Source: Candidatus Marithrix sp. (lineage in GTDB: Bacteria; Pseudomonadota; Gammaproteobacteria; Beggiatoales; Beggiatoaceae). Taken from it: a stretch of 64,000 nt of DNA. The notes beneath the pieces are model-generated. The model had not been told where the DNA came from and did not search any database. It saw only the letters and a list, made by a program, of their open reading frames with translations. The stretch is from assembly GCA_016744775.1 (NCBI GenBank), contig JADGDS010000004.1, positions 186,001 through 250,000 on the forward strand. Reading direction: 5' to 3'. Shown in pieces: positions 26,236 to 35,065 of the stretch (position 1 is its first letter; the number at the start of each line of letters is the position of its first letter). Made by a program: the position numbers and the translations under genes.

Positions 26236-27140
26236 GCTGCTGTCTCTAAAGCTTGTTCTAGTGTTTTTGCAGTTGTTTGACGCGAAATGCGTTTATTTAA
26301 GCCTGTTAATACTTTGCCAGCTCCGCATTCAATTAATGTGGTAACTCCTTCTGCAATCATCTTTTCAATTGTTGCAACCCATAGCACTGGATTATATAAT
26401 TGCTCTACTAAAGCTGTAGCAATATCAGATGCTTGGGTTTTTATGGAAGTATCTACATTGTGAATTACGGCAATTTTTGGCACTGTTATAGTAACATCTT
26501 TTAATCGTTCTGCCATTTTTTCAGCTGCGGGTTTCATTAAGCTACTATGAGATGGAACACTTACAGGTAATTTAATTGCCTTTTTTGCACCAATCTTTTT
26601 GGCTTCTGCAACTGCGGCTTCAACTGCGGCAGTATTCCCAGCAATAACAACTTGCCCGGGTGCGTTAAAATTCACTGCTGAAACAACTTGTTTTTGAGCT
26701 TTACAAACTGCAATGACTTGTTCATCTTTTAAACCTAAGATAGCTGCCATTGCACCTTCACCTTCTGGCACAGCCGCTTGCATAAAACGCCCACGATCTT
26801 GGGCTAAACTAACTGCATCTTCATATGCTAATGCGCCTGCACAAACTAAGGCACTATATTCACCAAAGCTATGCCCTGCCATAAAGCTAGGTTCAGTACC
26901 ACCTTGATTTTGCCAAATACGCCATAAAGCCACACTGGCAGCTAATAAAGCTGGTTGAGTTTTTTCGGTTTGATTTAAAGCTTCTTTTGGACCATTTTGA
27001 CTTAGTTTCCATAAGTCATAATGTAAAATATCACTTGCTTGTTCAAAGGTTTGTTGCACTATTGGGTAAGTTGCGTTTAAATCAGCTAACATTCCGACTG
27101 ATTGAGAACCTTGCCCGGGAAAAATAAATGCGTGTGTCAT
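26232..27140 (-). CDS. fabD: Malonyl-CoA-ACP transacylase FabD
   Basis: Loads malonyl groups on ACP (302 aa). [11 protein letters not shown] at the N-terminus, the catalytic Ser in [12 protein letters not shown] (about residue 92) and the His in [12 protein letters not shown] (about 200) are all present. It overlaps fabH and fabG by 4 nt each. Confidence 0.97.
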   Translation of the reverse strand: MTHAFIFPGQGSQSVGMLADLNATYPIVQQTFEQASDILHYDLWKLSQNGPKEALNQTEKTQPALLAASVALWRIWQNQGGTEPSFMAGHSFGEYSALVCAGALAYEDAVSLAQDRGRFMQAAVPEGEGAMAAILGLKDEQVIAVCKAQKQVVSAVNFNAPGQVVIAGNTAAVEAAVAEAKKIGAKKAIKLPVSVPSHSSLMKPAAEKMAERLKDVTITVPKIAVIHNVDTSIKTQASDIATALVEQLYNPVLWVATIEKMIAEGVTTLIECGAGKVLTGLNKRISRQTTAKTLEQALETAA

Positions 27141-28096
27141 AATTTAATTAAAGCTGCTCCCCAAGTAAATCCTCCACCTATTGCTTCTAATAACATTGTA
27201 TCCCCACGTTTAATACGTCCATCACGTACTCCTACATCTAATGCTAATGGCACTGATGCTGCGGATGTATTACCATGTTCTGATACTGTTAATATTACTT
27301 TTTCTATAGGTAGATTTAATTTTTTGGCGGTAGCGGATATAATACGAATATTTGCTTGATGAGGAATTAACCAGTCAATATCACTAGTATTTAATTGATT
27401 TTTACTTAAGACTTCGTCAACAAGTTTTCCTAATATTTTAACTGCAAATTTGAAAACTTCATTACCTTTCATTTCAGTAAAAGGATTACCTTCAAGTTTG
27501 CCTTGTGTAACTGTAGCCGGAACAGTTAATTTATCTTTATGGGAACCATCAGCATGTAAACTAGTAGATAATATACCGGGTTCTGAACTAGCTTCTAATA
27601 TCACTGCACCAGCACCATCACCAAATAATACACAGGTATTACGATCTGTCCAATCTACTAAGCGCGAAAAAACTTCAGCACCTATAACTAAAGCCCGTTT
27701 GACACTGCCTGTTTTGATAAATTTATCAGCAATGCTTAATCCATAAATAAAACCACTACAAACAGCTTGTACATCAAATGCAGCCGCATGATTATTCCCT
27801 AATCGTTCTTGTAGAAGGCAGGCGGTACTAGGAAAAATTCGATCCGGCGTAGTAGTAGCTACAATGATTAAATCTAATTCAGAAGCATCAAGATTAGCTG
27901 CTTCTAATGCGCGACGAGCGGCTTGTTCTGCTAAATCAGTGGTTCCTTGATCAGCAGCAGCTAAATGACGATTACGTATGCCTGTGCGTTCTACGATCCA
28001 TTGATCGCTGGTTTCTACCATAGATTCTAATTCAGCATTAGTTAAGATTCTATCTGGTAAATAACCACCGGTTCCAATAATACGAGAATAACTCAC
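27137..28096 (-). CDS. fabH: 3-oxoacyl-ACP synthase III FabH
   Basis: Condenses acetyl-CoA with malonyl-ACP to start fatty-acid synthesis (319 aa). Active-site Cys in [13 protein letters not shown] (about residue 112), His in [11 protein letters not shown] and Asn in [15 protein letters not shown]-terminal [13 protein letters not shown] is typical. It overlaps plsX and fabD by 4 nt. Confidence 0.97.
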   Translation of the reverse strand: MSYSRIIGTGGYLPDRILTNAELESMVETSDQWIVERTGIRNRHLAAADQGTTDLAEQAARRALEAANLDASELDLIIVATTTPDRIFPSTACLLQERLGNNHAAAFDVQAVCSGFIYGLSIADKFIKTGSVKRALVIGAEVFSRLVDWTDRNTCVLFGDGAGAVILEASSEPGILSTSLHADGSHKDKLTVPATVTQGKLEGNPFTEMKGNEVFKFAVKILGKLVDEVLSKNQLNTSDIDWLIPHQANIRIISATAKKLNLPIEKVILTVSEHGNTSAASVPLALDVGVRDGRIKRGDTMLLEAIGGGFTWGAALIKL

Positions 28097-29124
28097 TCAG
28101 TTTGCCTTTTTTCGTTTAACAAGGTTTCTAATTGTTGGCTAATTTTTGATGGAACGTTTTTTTCTACTTCAATTATTGCTTCTCTAATGGCATAACTAAA
28201 TGATAATACATCAGCACTACCATGACTTTTGATAACAATACCACGTAAACCTAATAAACTTGCCCCATTATAACGACGCGGATCAATTTTATTACGTATA
28301 TTTTTTAATATAGGCAAACAAATTAATGCTGCCAAGCGTGTCAGCCAATTTTTATTAAAACTTTGTTTAACATAATGACTGATCATTTTAGCCACACCTT
28401 CAGTGGTTTTTAAAGAGACATTACCAACAAAACCATCACATACTACTACATCAACAGTGCCTTTGTTAATATCATCACCTTCAACAAAACCAATATAATT
28501 AATACTTGGAATAGCATTTAAGCGTTTTGCTGCTGCTTTAATTTGTTCATTGCCTTTTATTTCTTCTTCGCCAATATTTAATAATCCAATACGTGGATTA
28601 GCTAAATTATCCACGGCTTCAGCTAATACTGAACCCATGATTGCGAATTGAAATAATTGTTCGGCACTGGTGTCAATATTAGCACCTAAATCAAGTACAT
28701 GAGTAGTTTTTTCTTCCATATTAGGTATTGCACTAATAATTGCAGGGCGATCAATACCGGGTAGAGTTTTTAGTACATAACGAGCAGTTGCCATTAATGC
28801 ACCAGTATTACCAGCACTAACACAAGCATCTGCTTCACCTTGCTTAACTAAATTAATAGCAACGCGCATAGATGAATCTTTCTTATAACGTAAGGCACGC
28901 GAAGGAAGTTCATCCATTTCTACTAGTTGTGTAGCATGGCAAACAGATAAGCGTTGTTGTATTTTAGTAGCTTGTTGGCTTAGTAAAGGTGTTATCACCT
29001 TTTCATCACCAACAAGAATTAATTCTACATTATCAAATTCTGCTAATATTTGTGCAGCGGCTGGAATAACAATAGATGGTCCATGATCACCACTCATCGC
29101 ATCTAATGCAATACGGAGTGTCAA
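28093..29124 (-). CDS. plsX: Phosphate acyltransferase PlsX
   Basis: Makes acyl-phosphate from acyl-ACP for phospholipid synthesis (343 aa). The family start [12 protein letters not shown] is followed by [44 protein letters not shown] and [16 protein letters not shown]. It lies between rpmF and fabH with 4-nt overlaps on both sides, the classic order. Confidence 0.97.
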   Translation of the reverse strand: MTLRIALDAMSGDHGPSIVIPAAAQILAEFDNVELILVGDEKVITPLLSQQATKIQQRLSVCHATQLVEMDELPSRALRYKKDSSMRVAINLVKQGEADACVSAGNTGALMATARYVLKTLPGIDRPAIISAIPNMEEKTTHVLDLGANIDTSAEQLFQFAIMGSVLAEAVDNLANPRIGLLNIGEEEIKGNEQIKAAAKRLNAIPSINYIGFVEGDDINKGTVDVVVCDGFVGNVSLKTTEGVAKMISHYVKQSFNKNWLTRLAALICLPILKNIRNKIDPRRYNGASLLGLRGIVIKSHGSADVLSFSYAIREAIIEVEKNVPSKISQQLETLLNEKRQTE

Positions 29125-29306
29125 CTATTATCATCCTTAGTTGTAATGATTTTACGTCCTTTATAATAGCCAGATGGACTAATATGATGACGGAGATGTT
29201 CTTCTCCTAATGTGGGTTCAATGGATAAAGTTGGTCCCTTTAAACTATCATGAGAACGGCGCATACCGCGTTTAGAACGGGTTTTACGATTTTGTTGGAC
29301 TGCCAT
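29121..29306 (-). CDS. rpmF: 50S ribosomal protein L32
   Basis: 61-aa basic ribosomal protein: [20 protein letters not shown], then the L32 tail [15 protein letters not shown]. It lacks the zinc cysteines found in some L32 forms. It is first of the rpmF-plsX-fab block. Confidence 0.97.
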   Translation of the reverse strand: MAVQQNRKTRSKRGMRRSHDSLKGPTLSIEPTLGEEHLRHHISPSGYYKGRKIITTKDDNS

Positions 29307-29344
29307 ATTATATATATATTCCTGTTATAAATTTATTTTATAAA

Positions 29345-29382
29345 AAATCCCCCCCTTTGAAAAAGGGGGGTTAGGGGGGATT
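29345..29382. repeat. C/G-run palindromic repeat between yceD and rpmF
   Basis: AAATCCCCCCCTTTG faces AAAGGGGGGTTAGGGGGGA. It belongs with the element at 4212-4293. It sits across the yceD stop codon, separating yceD from rpmF, which are normally co-transcribed. Confidence 0.7.
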
Positions 29383-29876
29383 TAATTTTTTAAATTTTCT
29401 AAAATTTTAAATGGGTTTGGTTTAAGATCTTCTGGATCTGCTTTTAAAGTTTTATATTGATTTGAAGAACAATCTGTATGATAACTTACAATAGGTAATG
29501 CTAACAATAGTTCATCTTCAATCATATTATATAATGAAGTTTCAGGATTTGTAAGTATTAAAGCCTCATAATTATCAGGTACTTCTTGATCTTCATTATT
29601 TAATATGATTAATGCAACTTTAGTCTCAATTGGTAATGACATTACTTGCAAACAACGTTGACATAACACATTTAAGGTTGTTTGGATATTGCCTGTAATA
29701 ATTGGACGATGTTGTTCATTAATTGTGAAATGCCAATCAATTTCGACTGTTCCGTCTTGATTATATAGACTATCATGTAATCTTGACATTTCTGCTAGAT
29801 CAACATTTCCTTTTAAATGACAATTTTGTAAAGTAAAACGCTTTGTATCAATAAAGTTGGGTAATTTCTCTAACAT
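29382..29876 (-). CDS. yceD: YceD family protein (DUF177)
   Basis: 164 aa, in its usual place upstream of rpmF. It has the YceD pattern: N-terminal LPNFIDTKRF, the two-Cys segment LNVLCQRCLQVMSLPI, acidic DNYEALILTNPETSLYNMIEDELLLALPIV and the second cysteine site HTDCSS. YceD-type proteins are linked to 23S rRNA processing or accumulation. The mechanism is uncertain. Confidence 0.9.
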   Translation of the reverse strand: MLEKLPNFIDTKRFTLQNCHLKGNVDLAEMSRLHDSLYNQDGTVEIDWHFTINEQHRPIITGNIQTTLNVLCQRCLQVMSLPIETKVALIILNNEDQEVPDNYEALILTNPETSLYNMIEDELLLALPIVSYHTDCSSNQYKTLKADPEDLKPNPFKILENLKN

Positions 29877-29909
29877 TTAATGTATGTATTATATAATAAA
29901 TAAAAAAAT

Positions 29910-30491
29910 ATGTCAAAAACTTTAGTACTTGCTTCAACATCTCCATTTAGAAAAGAAATTCTGAGTCGCCTTCATATCCCTTTTGAAACTTTTGCACCAT
30001 TGGTTGATGAAACGCCGCTTGAAAATGAATCTCCAACTCAATTAGTAACTCGTTTATCTATATTAAAAGCCAAATCTGCGCAATCAGAATATCCACAAGC
30101 TTTAATTATAGGATCTGATCAAGTGGCAGTTATAGATAATACCATTTTAGGTAAACCGGGTAATCATGAACAAGCGGTTAAACAATTGAATCAGGCTTCT
30201 GGTAAACAAGTAGATTTTTTAACAGGATTATCAGTAATTAATACTGAAACTGATAAAATTCAAACGGATATGGTACATTTTAGTGTGAAATTTCGTCCAC
30301 TGACAAGCACACAAATAGAAAATTATCTAAAAGTAGATAAGCCTTATAATTGTGCCGGTAGTTTTAAATCAGAAGGTTTAGGTATAGCCTTATTAGATAG
30401 AATGATTGGTAGTGATCCCACATCAATAATAGGTTTACCTTTAATTCGTCTGGTTCGTATGCTTGAAGTAGAGGATTTGTTAATTATTTAA
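29910..30491 (+). CDS. yceF: Maf-family nucleotide pyrophosphatase (YceF type)
   Basis: House-cleaning pyrophosphatase (193 aa). LVLASTSPFRKEILSRL at the start, LVTRLSILKAKS, the catalytic Asp in IIGSDQVAVID, GKPGNHEQAVKQL, the LTGLSV strand and the AGSFKSEGLGIALLDRMIGSDPTSIIGLP region are all present. The YceF branch (m7GTP preferred) fits its place beside yceD, from which it is divergent. It overlaps the SPOR gene end by 4 nt. Confidence 0.93.
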   Translation: MSKTLVLASTSPFRKEILSRLHIPFETFAPLVDETPLENESPTQLVTRLSILKAKSAQSEYPQALIIGSDQVAVIDNTILGKPGNHEQAVKQLNQASGKQVDFLTGLSVINTETDKIQTDMVHFSVKFRPLTSTQIENYLKVDKPYNCAGSFKSEGLGIALLDRMIGSDPTSIIGLPLIRLVRMLEVEDLLII

Positions 30492-31000
30492 TATTTTCTA
30501 ACAATCGCATTAATACCGTTGGTTTTTAATTTCGCGCTGGTTTGATTTAAGTTATTTAAATCTGTAAATGGTCCAATTTGTACTCGATACCAACGCCCTT
30601 TGTCAGTCAAATTAGTTTTTGCAATTTTAACTTCTATACCAAATGATTCTATATGTCTTTTTAAACCTTCGGCAAGTTGTTCTTCTCTATAAGAGCCAAC
30701 TTGTAATAAATATCTACCGGGATTTGTTACTAATGACGGTGCTAATTTATTAGTAGATTGTGTTTTTCTGGCTTCAGTTTTTATTACTGAAGGATAATAA
30801 AACTCAAATCTTCCACTACTATATGGCAATGGTTGTTCAGGCGCTGATGATGATATTTGTGTTTTATCAGCGGCTTTTTCAGGAGCTATTTTTGGTAAAA
30901 AATATAAAAATGATACAAATACCCCTATTAAAAGCCCAACTAATAACCAAGTCCAACCCGGTGGAGAATTTTGTTGTGTACGTCGATTTCTAGTTGCCAT
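30488..31000 (-). CDS. SPOR domain membrane protein (FtsN-like)
   Basis: 170 aa bitopic protein: a short cytoplasmic N-terminus (ATRNRRTQQNSPPGW), one helix (about residues 17-34), a variable periplasmic linker, and a C-terminal SPOR domain (RYLLQVGSYREEQLAEGLKR...RWYRVQIGPFTDLNNL) that binds denuded peptidoglycan at division sites. The location next to argS is the same as for FtsN-like genes in several gammaproteobacteria. It lies 2 nt after argS. Confidence 0.88.
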   Translation of the reverse strand: MATRNRRTQQNSPPGWTWLLVGLLIGVFVSFLYFLPKIAPEKAADKTQISSSAPEQPLPYSSGRFEFYYPSVIKTEARKTQSTNKLAPSLVTNPGRYLLQVGSYREEQLAEGLKRHIESFGIEVKIAKTNLTDKGRWYRVQIGPFTDLNNLNQTSAKLKTNGINAIVRKY

Positions 31001-31002
31001 AG

Positions 31003-32706
31003 TTACATTACCTCTGGTGCTGTTACACCTATGATGGTTAAACCATTACGTAATACTTGTTGTATCGCGGCAATTAAACTTAAACGAGCATTACATAAGT
31101 CTTGATCATCTATTAAAATTTTATGTGCATCATAAAATGTATGGAAATCTTGTGCTAGATCACGTAAATAATAAGCTAGTTGGTGTGGTTCATAGGCGGC
31201 TGCTGCGTTTTCTATGATTTCTGGATAACGTGATAATGTCACAAATAAAGCTTGTTCATGTTTGTTTTTTAGCAGTTCTAAATTTGCCTTTTCATGGTTT
31301 ATATTATCTAGTTTACGAAATACACTTGATATTCGTGCGTGTGCATATTGTATATAATAAATTGGATTTTCATTCGATTGAGATTTAGCTAATTCTAAAT
31401 CGAAGTTTAAATGCTGTTCAGATTTACGTTGTATATAAAAAAAGCGAGCAGCATCAGTTCCAACTTCTTGACGTAATTCACGTAAAGTTACAAATTCCCC
31501 ACTACGAGTGGACATTTGTAAACGTTCTGTTCCACGATATAGGGTTGCAAATTGTACTAATAATACTTTTAAACGTTCTGCATCCATGCCAAGCGCAGTC
31601 ATTGCCGCTTTGACTCTTGCCACATAACCATGATGATCTGCACCCCAAATATTAATTATTTTATCAAAATTACGTTCAAATTTATTTAAATGATAGGCAA
31701 TATCTGAAGCAAAATAGGTGAATTGTCCATTATCACGAACCAGCACTCGATCTTTTTCATCACCGAAACTAGTGGATTTAAACCATAAAGCACCATCTTT
31801 TTTATAGGTGTGTTCTGCTAAACGATCAATACAATTAGTTAAAGTTGATTCAGAAAACCATTGATCATAAACAACACCAAATTGCTCTAAATCAAGGCGA
31901 ATATTTTCTGTAATTACATCTAAAGCGCGTTGAAAAATTATTTTATATGCACTGTCACCTAGCAATTGTTGACAACGTTGAATTAAACCATCAATATGTA
32001 ATTCTTTATCAGCAACATCTGGAAGATTATCAAATACTACATTGGTGTTATGTCGCCATATATCGCCTTGTTCACGATGAAGACTAGCCGCTATATCCCA
32101 AATATAATCTCCTTGATAGGCATTAGCAGGAAAGTTTAAACTTTCTCCAGCCAATTCTAAATAACGTAACCAGACGCTGGTTGCCAAAATATCCATTTGT
32201 CTGCCAGCGTCATTAATATAATATTCCTTATGCACTTTATAGGAAACGGCAGTTAATAAATTGGCTAATGCGGCTCCATAAGCGGCACCACGTCCATGTC
32301 CAACATGTAATGGTCCAGTAGGATTGGCAGAAACAAATTCAATCATTACTGATTGCCCAGCACCAATATTACTTTGTCCATATTTATCTTTGTTTTCGAG
32401 TATATTTTTTATTATATTAGAATAAGCTTGTGGCGTTAAAAATACATTGATAAACCCCGGACCAGCTATTTCAAATTTTTTTATAGCTGGATCATTATGA
32501 TCTAAGTATTGGATAATTTTTTCCGCCAACTTACGTGGAGGCATAGCAGCAGTTTTCGCTAAAATTAAAGCGGCATTACAAGCAAAATCTCCATGACTTT
32601 TATCACGGGTTCTTTCTATAGAAACACTAATGGTTTCAGGGATTATGTCTTGATTTTTTAATTCAGTTAATGCTTGAGTAAAAAGATTGCTTATATATTG
32701 TTTCAA
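31003..32706 (-). CDS. argS: Arginine-tRNA ligase
   Basis: Class I synthetase for tRNA-Arg (567 aa). The HIGH-type motif is in ANPTGPLHVGHGRGAA. The KMSKS-like site is the lysine-free MSTRSGEFV, as usual in ArgRS. An N-terminal Add-1 domain (DKSHGDFACNAALILAK) and a C-terminal anticodon-binding DALR domain (IQYAHARISSVFRKL) are present. The upstream region to 32949 has no gene. A TATAAT (near 32809) in it could belong to a promoter for the hemerythrin gene. Confidence 0.97.
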   Translation of the reverse strand: MKQYISNLFTQALTELKNQDIIPETISVSIERTRDKSHGDFACNAALILAKTAAMPPRKLAEKIIQYLDHNDPAIKKFEIAGPGFINVFLTPQAYSNIIKNILENKDKYGQSNIGAGQSVMIEFVSANPTGPLHVGHGRGAAYGAALANLLTAVSYKVHKEYYINDAGRQMDILATSVWLRYLELAGESLNFPANAYQGDYIWDIAASLHREQGDIWRHNTNVVFDNLPDVADKELHIDGLIQRCQQLLGDSAYKIIFQRALDVITENIRLDLEQFGVVYDQWFSESTLTNCIDRLAEHTYKKDGALWFKSTSFGDEKDRVLVRDNGQFTYFASDIAYHLNKFERNFDKIINIWGADHHGYVARVKAAMTALGMDAERLKVLLVQFATLYRGTERLQMSTRSGEFVTLRELRQEVGTDAARFFYIQRKSEQHLNFDLELAKSQSNENPIYYIQYAHARISSVFRKLDNINHEKANLELLKNKHEQALFVTLSRYPEIIENAAAAYEPHQLAYYLRDLAQDFHTFYDAHKILIDDQDLCNARLSLIAAIQQVLRNGLTIIGVTAPEVM

Positions 32707-32969
32707 AGTTGACTCTCAATAAGTAGTAAAAAAATTATAATGAATAGTATTCACGAACTTTGCCATATATATGATGTAAAAAGCTGGATAACAATCATGG
32801 ATATTGTTATAATAGTATATTGTACTAGTTGGGTAGGAATTTTATATAGGCTTTCTTAAAAGTGACCATTTTAATTAAGTCAAGGATATCTATTAACCCC
32901 CATACTAAAAATAAGTACTAATTTCAGAATAAAGTTAGTATTTATAAAGTGCAAAAAAGGAGAAGTAAA

Positions 32970-33449
32970 ATGGCTTTGATAACATGGTCTAATGAGTATT
33001 GCGTAAATATTAATGAGATTGATGAAGAGCATCAAGAACTAATTAATTTAATTAATAATCTTGAAGATGCTTATAAAGCTTGGCAAATTAAGCTGGTAGA
33101 TCATAGTTTATTCAGATGGTATTTTAATGAATTTACTATGTTTATGAATTATCATTTTCAAACTGAAGAAAGAATTTTCAAGGAGCGTAATTATCGCAAT
33201 CTTGATTACCATGAAAATGAATATGATATTTTGTCAACTAAGTTATTAGAAACACAAAAAAATATAGCTAAAGCTGAAATGTTTGCTGCTGAAGAAATAA
33301 TCAATTTTATTACTCATTGGTTAAATCAACATATTTTAAGCATTTTTCAAATGCAAGCTCAAACTCATGCAAAGATACAAAAGACACCAACTGAAAAATC
33401 ACGATTTGATGTATTAGATGATTTTGGTGAATTATTGACTCCAGCTTAA
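32970..33449 (+). CDS. Bacteriohemerythrin-like protein lacking two iron ligands
   Basis: Four-helix hemerythrin-domain protein (159 aa). Such proteins bind O2 at a di-iron site and are common in microaerophiles. The start is the ATG at 32970 (MALITW), with AAAAAGGAGAAG just upstream. Expected ligands H21 (DEEHQ), H62 and E66 (YHFQTEE), H81 (DYHENE) and H121 (NQHI) are present. The usual second His of HxxxH is Tyr85 and the usual Asp of HIxxxD is Phe126. The iron site may therefore be changed, mononuclear or lost. A strong terminator and the sRNA-like array follow directly. Confidence 0.85.
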   Translation: MALITWSNEYCVNINEIDEEHQELINLINNLEDAYKAWQIKLVDHSLFRWYFNEFTMFMNYHFQTEERIFKERNYRNLDYHENEYDILSTKLLETQKNIAKAEMFAAEEIINFITHWLNQHILSIFQMQAQTHAKIQKTPTEKSRFDVLDDFGELLTPA

Positions 33450-33465
33450 AATTAAGCATTACATG

Positions 33466-33512
33466 ATGGTGAAGTTTAAATAAGGATTGCGCTGAAACTT
33501 CACCATTTTTTT
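33466..33512 (+). terminator. Intrinsic terminator of the hemerythrin gene
   Basis: ATGGTGAAGTTT (33466-33477) pairs perfectly with AAACTTCACCAT (33495-33506), followed by seven T. This 12-bp stem ends the upstream transcript before the sRNA-like array. Confidence 0.9.
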
Positions 33513-33527
33513 CTATTTGTAAGTTCA

Positions 33528-33543
33528 TGGTATATTATATGCT
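33528..33543 (+). promoter_or_regulatory. Sigma-54-like -24/-12 element, unit 1
   Basis: TGGTATATTATATGCT: GG at 33529-33530 and GC at 33541-33542 with exactly 10 nt between, the invariant sigma-54 spacing. The match to TGGCAC-N5-TTGC is partial. Confidence 0.5.
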
Positions 33544-33552
33544 TAATATTGT

Positions 33553-33604
33553 GTGCATTCCTCCTTTATGTTTTAACCTTTCTTAGCCGAAAGGTTTTTT
33601 TTTT
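33553..33604 (+). ncRNA. Candidate sRNA, tandem unit 1
   Basis: Motif ATTCCTCCTTTATGT (33557-33571) followed by the stem AACCTTTC/GAAAGGTT (33575-33582/33589-33596) and ten T. CCTCC is the anti-Shine-Dalgarno core. The 5' end is estimated 11-12 nt after the -12 GC. The predicted length is about 50 nt and there is no reading frame. Confidence 0.7.
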
Positions 33605-33617
33605 ATTTTATAAATTA

Positions 33618-33633
33618 TGGTAATAATATTGCA
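33618..33633 (+). promoter_or_regulatory. Sigma-54-like -24/-12 element, unit 2
   Basis: TGGTAATAATATTGCA: GG at 33619-33620 and GC at 33631-33632, 10 nt apart, with a perfect TTGCA half. The best match of the four. Confidence 0.6.
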
Positions 33634-33642
33634 TATATTTAA

Positions 33643-33705
33643 CATGTACATTTCTCCTTTATGTACTCACTTAGCCCCTTAATTATTCTAGTTAAGGGGT
33701 TTTTT
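33643..33705 (+). ncRNA. Candidate sRNA, tandem unit 2
   Basis: Motif ATTTCTCCTTTATGT (33650-33664), then the stem CCCCTTAA/TTAAGGGG (33675-33682/33692-33699) and six T. The motif is the exact reverse complement of the acpP ribosome-site region (15 of 15 nt). Confidence 0.7.
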
Positions 33706-33738
33706 ATTGTCTATTATTTGTGTTTAGGTGATAATTAT

Positions 33739-33754
33739 TGGAATGAATATTGTA
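33739..33754 (+). promoter_or_regulatory. Sigma-54-like -24/-12 element, unit 3
   Basis: TGGAATGAATATTGTA: GG at 33740-33741, TTGT in place of TTGC, same 10-nt spacing. Confidence 0.45.
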
Positions 33755-33763
33755 TATTTTAAT

Positions 33764-33823
33764 GACTGCATTCCTCCTTTATGTAATTTAGCCGTTCTCT
33801 CATAGATTGAACGGTTTTTTTTT
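33764..33823 (+). ncRNA. Candidate sRNA, tandem unit 3
   Basis: Motif ATTCCTCCTTTATGT (33770-33784), identical to unit 1, then the stem CCGTTC/GAACGG (33792-33797/33809-33814) and nine T. Confidence 0.7.
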
Positions 33824-33838
33824 GCTAACATAAAAAAG

Positions 33839-33854
33839 TGGAATATATTTTGAA
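33839..33854 (+). promoter_or_regulatory. Sigma-54-like -24/-12 element, unit 4
   Basis: TGGAATATATTTTGAA: GG at 33840-33841, TTGA in place of TTGC, same 10-nt spacing. The weakest match. Confidence 0.4.
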
Positions 33855-33863
33855 TATATTTTA

Positions 33864-33923
33864 TTATTGACTTCTCCTTTTTGTGTGGTTTTGCCTTTCA
33901 CTTTCGTGAAAGGCTTTTTTTTT
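33864..33923 (+). ncRNA. Candidate sRNA, tandem unit 4
   Basis: Motif ACTTCTCCTTTTTGT (33870-33884), then the 9-bp stem GCCTTTCAC/GTGAAAGGC with loop TTTC (33893-33914) and nine T. CTTCTCCTTTTT is the reverse complement of the ribosome site of the upstream hemerythrin gene (12 nt). Its terminator also lies just past the end of the convergent M48 gene. Confidence 0.68.
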
Positions 33924-33928
33924 GCCTA

Positions 33929-34729
33929 TTATCCGCAGCGCGGTTTTCTTCCAGTAGCTTGAGCTTGATTATAATTTCTCATAGCTTTAGGCATTGCCTG
34001 ATTTAAGCGGCTAATACGAGTTTGCCCAGATGGATGGGTTGATAAAAATTCTGGAGGCTTAGCACCGCCTTTACTCATATTCTGCCATAATCTTACACTT
34101 TCTTTAGGGTCAAAACCTGCCGCTGACATTAAGTATAATCCATGTTCATCAGCTTCACTTTCATGAGCACGACTAAAAGGTAACATTACTCCAAATTGGG
34201 CACCTAAACCTAATGCGCTCATTATCATTTGGTTTTTACCAGAATTAGCATTACCACCTCCTAATAATACTTGTTGAGCTATACCTAACCCTTGTTTTAA
34301 AGCAAAACTTTGAGAAGCGCGTTCATTACTATGTTTAGCAAGCACATGAGAAACTTCATGCCCTATTACAGCGGCTAATTGGTTTTGATTTTCAGAAATA
34401 TCTATTAAACCAGTATGTACACCGATTTTATTACCCGGCACAGCAAAAGCATTTGCTGAATCATCTTTAAATACTACTACTTCCCATTGATCAGCTGGTA
34501 AATTAGCGGCAGTTAAAATTGCATCCGCAATACAACGAACATAACGATTAATGGTAGAGTCTTTTTCTATTGGTAATTTTTTCTTATAAGTTGCAAAACT
34601 TTGTGCGCCCGCTGCACTTAATTGATTATCTGGTAGCATCATCATTTGTCTACGCCCTAAAGGGGATGTAGCACAACTAACTAATACTAACAGTGTTATT
34701 GTTGCCATAAAGGCTGGTTTTAGTTTCAT
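33929..34729 (-). CDS. M48 family zinc metalloprotease lipoprotein
   Basis: 266 aa. A signal peptide with lipobox VLVSCATS (Cys19) makes it a periplasmic lipoprotein. Zinc site HEVSH is in AAVIGHEVSHVLAKHSNERA, and the third ligand glutamate in RAHESEADEHGLYLM. WEVVVFKDDSANAFAVPGNKIGVHTGL is typical of the LoiP/YcaL group, which degrades outer-membrane and periplasmic proteins. It has no TPR part as in BepA. It is convergent with the sRNA-like array. Confidence 0.92.
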   Translation of the reverse strand: MKLKPAFMATITLLVLVSCATSPLGRRQMMMLPDNQLSAAGAQSFATYKKKLPIEKDSTINRYVRCIADAILTAANLPADQWEVVVFKDDSANAFAVPGNKIGVHTGLIDISENQNQLAAVIGHEVSHVLAKHSNERASQSFALKQGLGIAQQVLLGGGNANSGKNQMIMSALGLGAQFGVMLPFSRAHESEADEHGLYLMSAAGFDPKESVRLWQNMSKGGAKPPEFLSTHPSGQTRISRLNQAMPKAMRNYNQAQATGRKPRCG

Positions 34730-34845
34730 TAGATTTTCCTTTTAAAAGAATTAAACATAGTTATTATACTATATAAGTTATAATTTCCTAGTCATAAGAT
34801 AAAGTTCCATACAGTATCTATGGGATTGGGAACTTGAAGTTATAG

Positions 34846-35055
34846 GTTAATCAAGAGTTACAACAATTTAATTCTGCACAATTATTGTTTTCTGGTGGAG
34901 TCGTTCATATTACTCATTTACCTCAATACCATGAATATACTTTTTTGGTATTTGTAGGCACTGATGCAGATGAATTAAATTTATTAAATTTTCACAGAAA
35001 GAAACATCTGGATGAGATATATGCTTTTTTGGATCACTTATTAACAAGTGCTTAA
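34846..35055 (+). pseudogene. Open frame without a start codon, probable gene remnant
   Basis: 70 codons open between TAG (34843) and TAA (35053-35055): QLLFSGGVVHITHLPQYHEY and EIYAFLDHLLTSA, preceded by sequence that looks coding in another frame (YLWDWELEVI). There is no ATG or good ribosome site. I do not recognise the family. The other bases in 34730-34845 hold only the AT-rich M48 promoter region. Confidence 0.4.
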
Positions 35056-35065
35056 ATATATAATT

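Noticed and set aside
33530-33930. Reading the array on the minus strand as small genes with AAAGGAGG ribosome sites.
   Set aside because: The T-runs follow the stems on the + strand in all four units. On the minus strand the ATGs lie 0-2 nt from the SD and give unrelated peptides of 7-22 residues, and unit 4 has no ATG.
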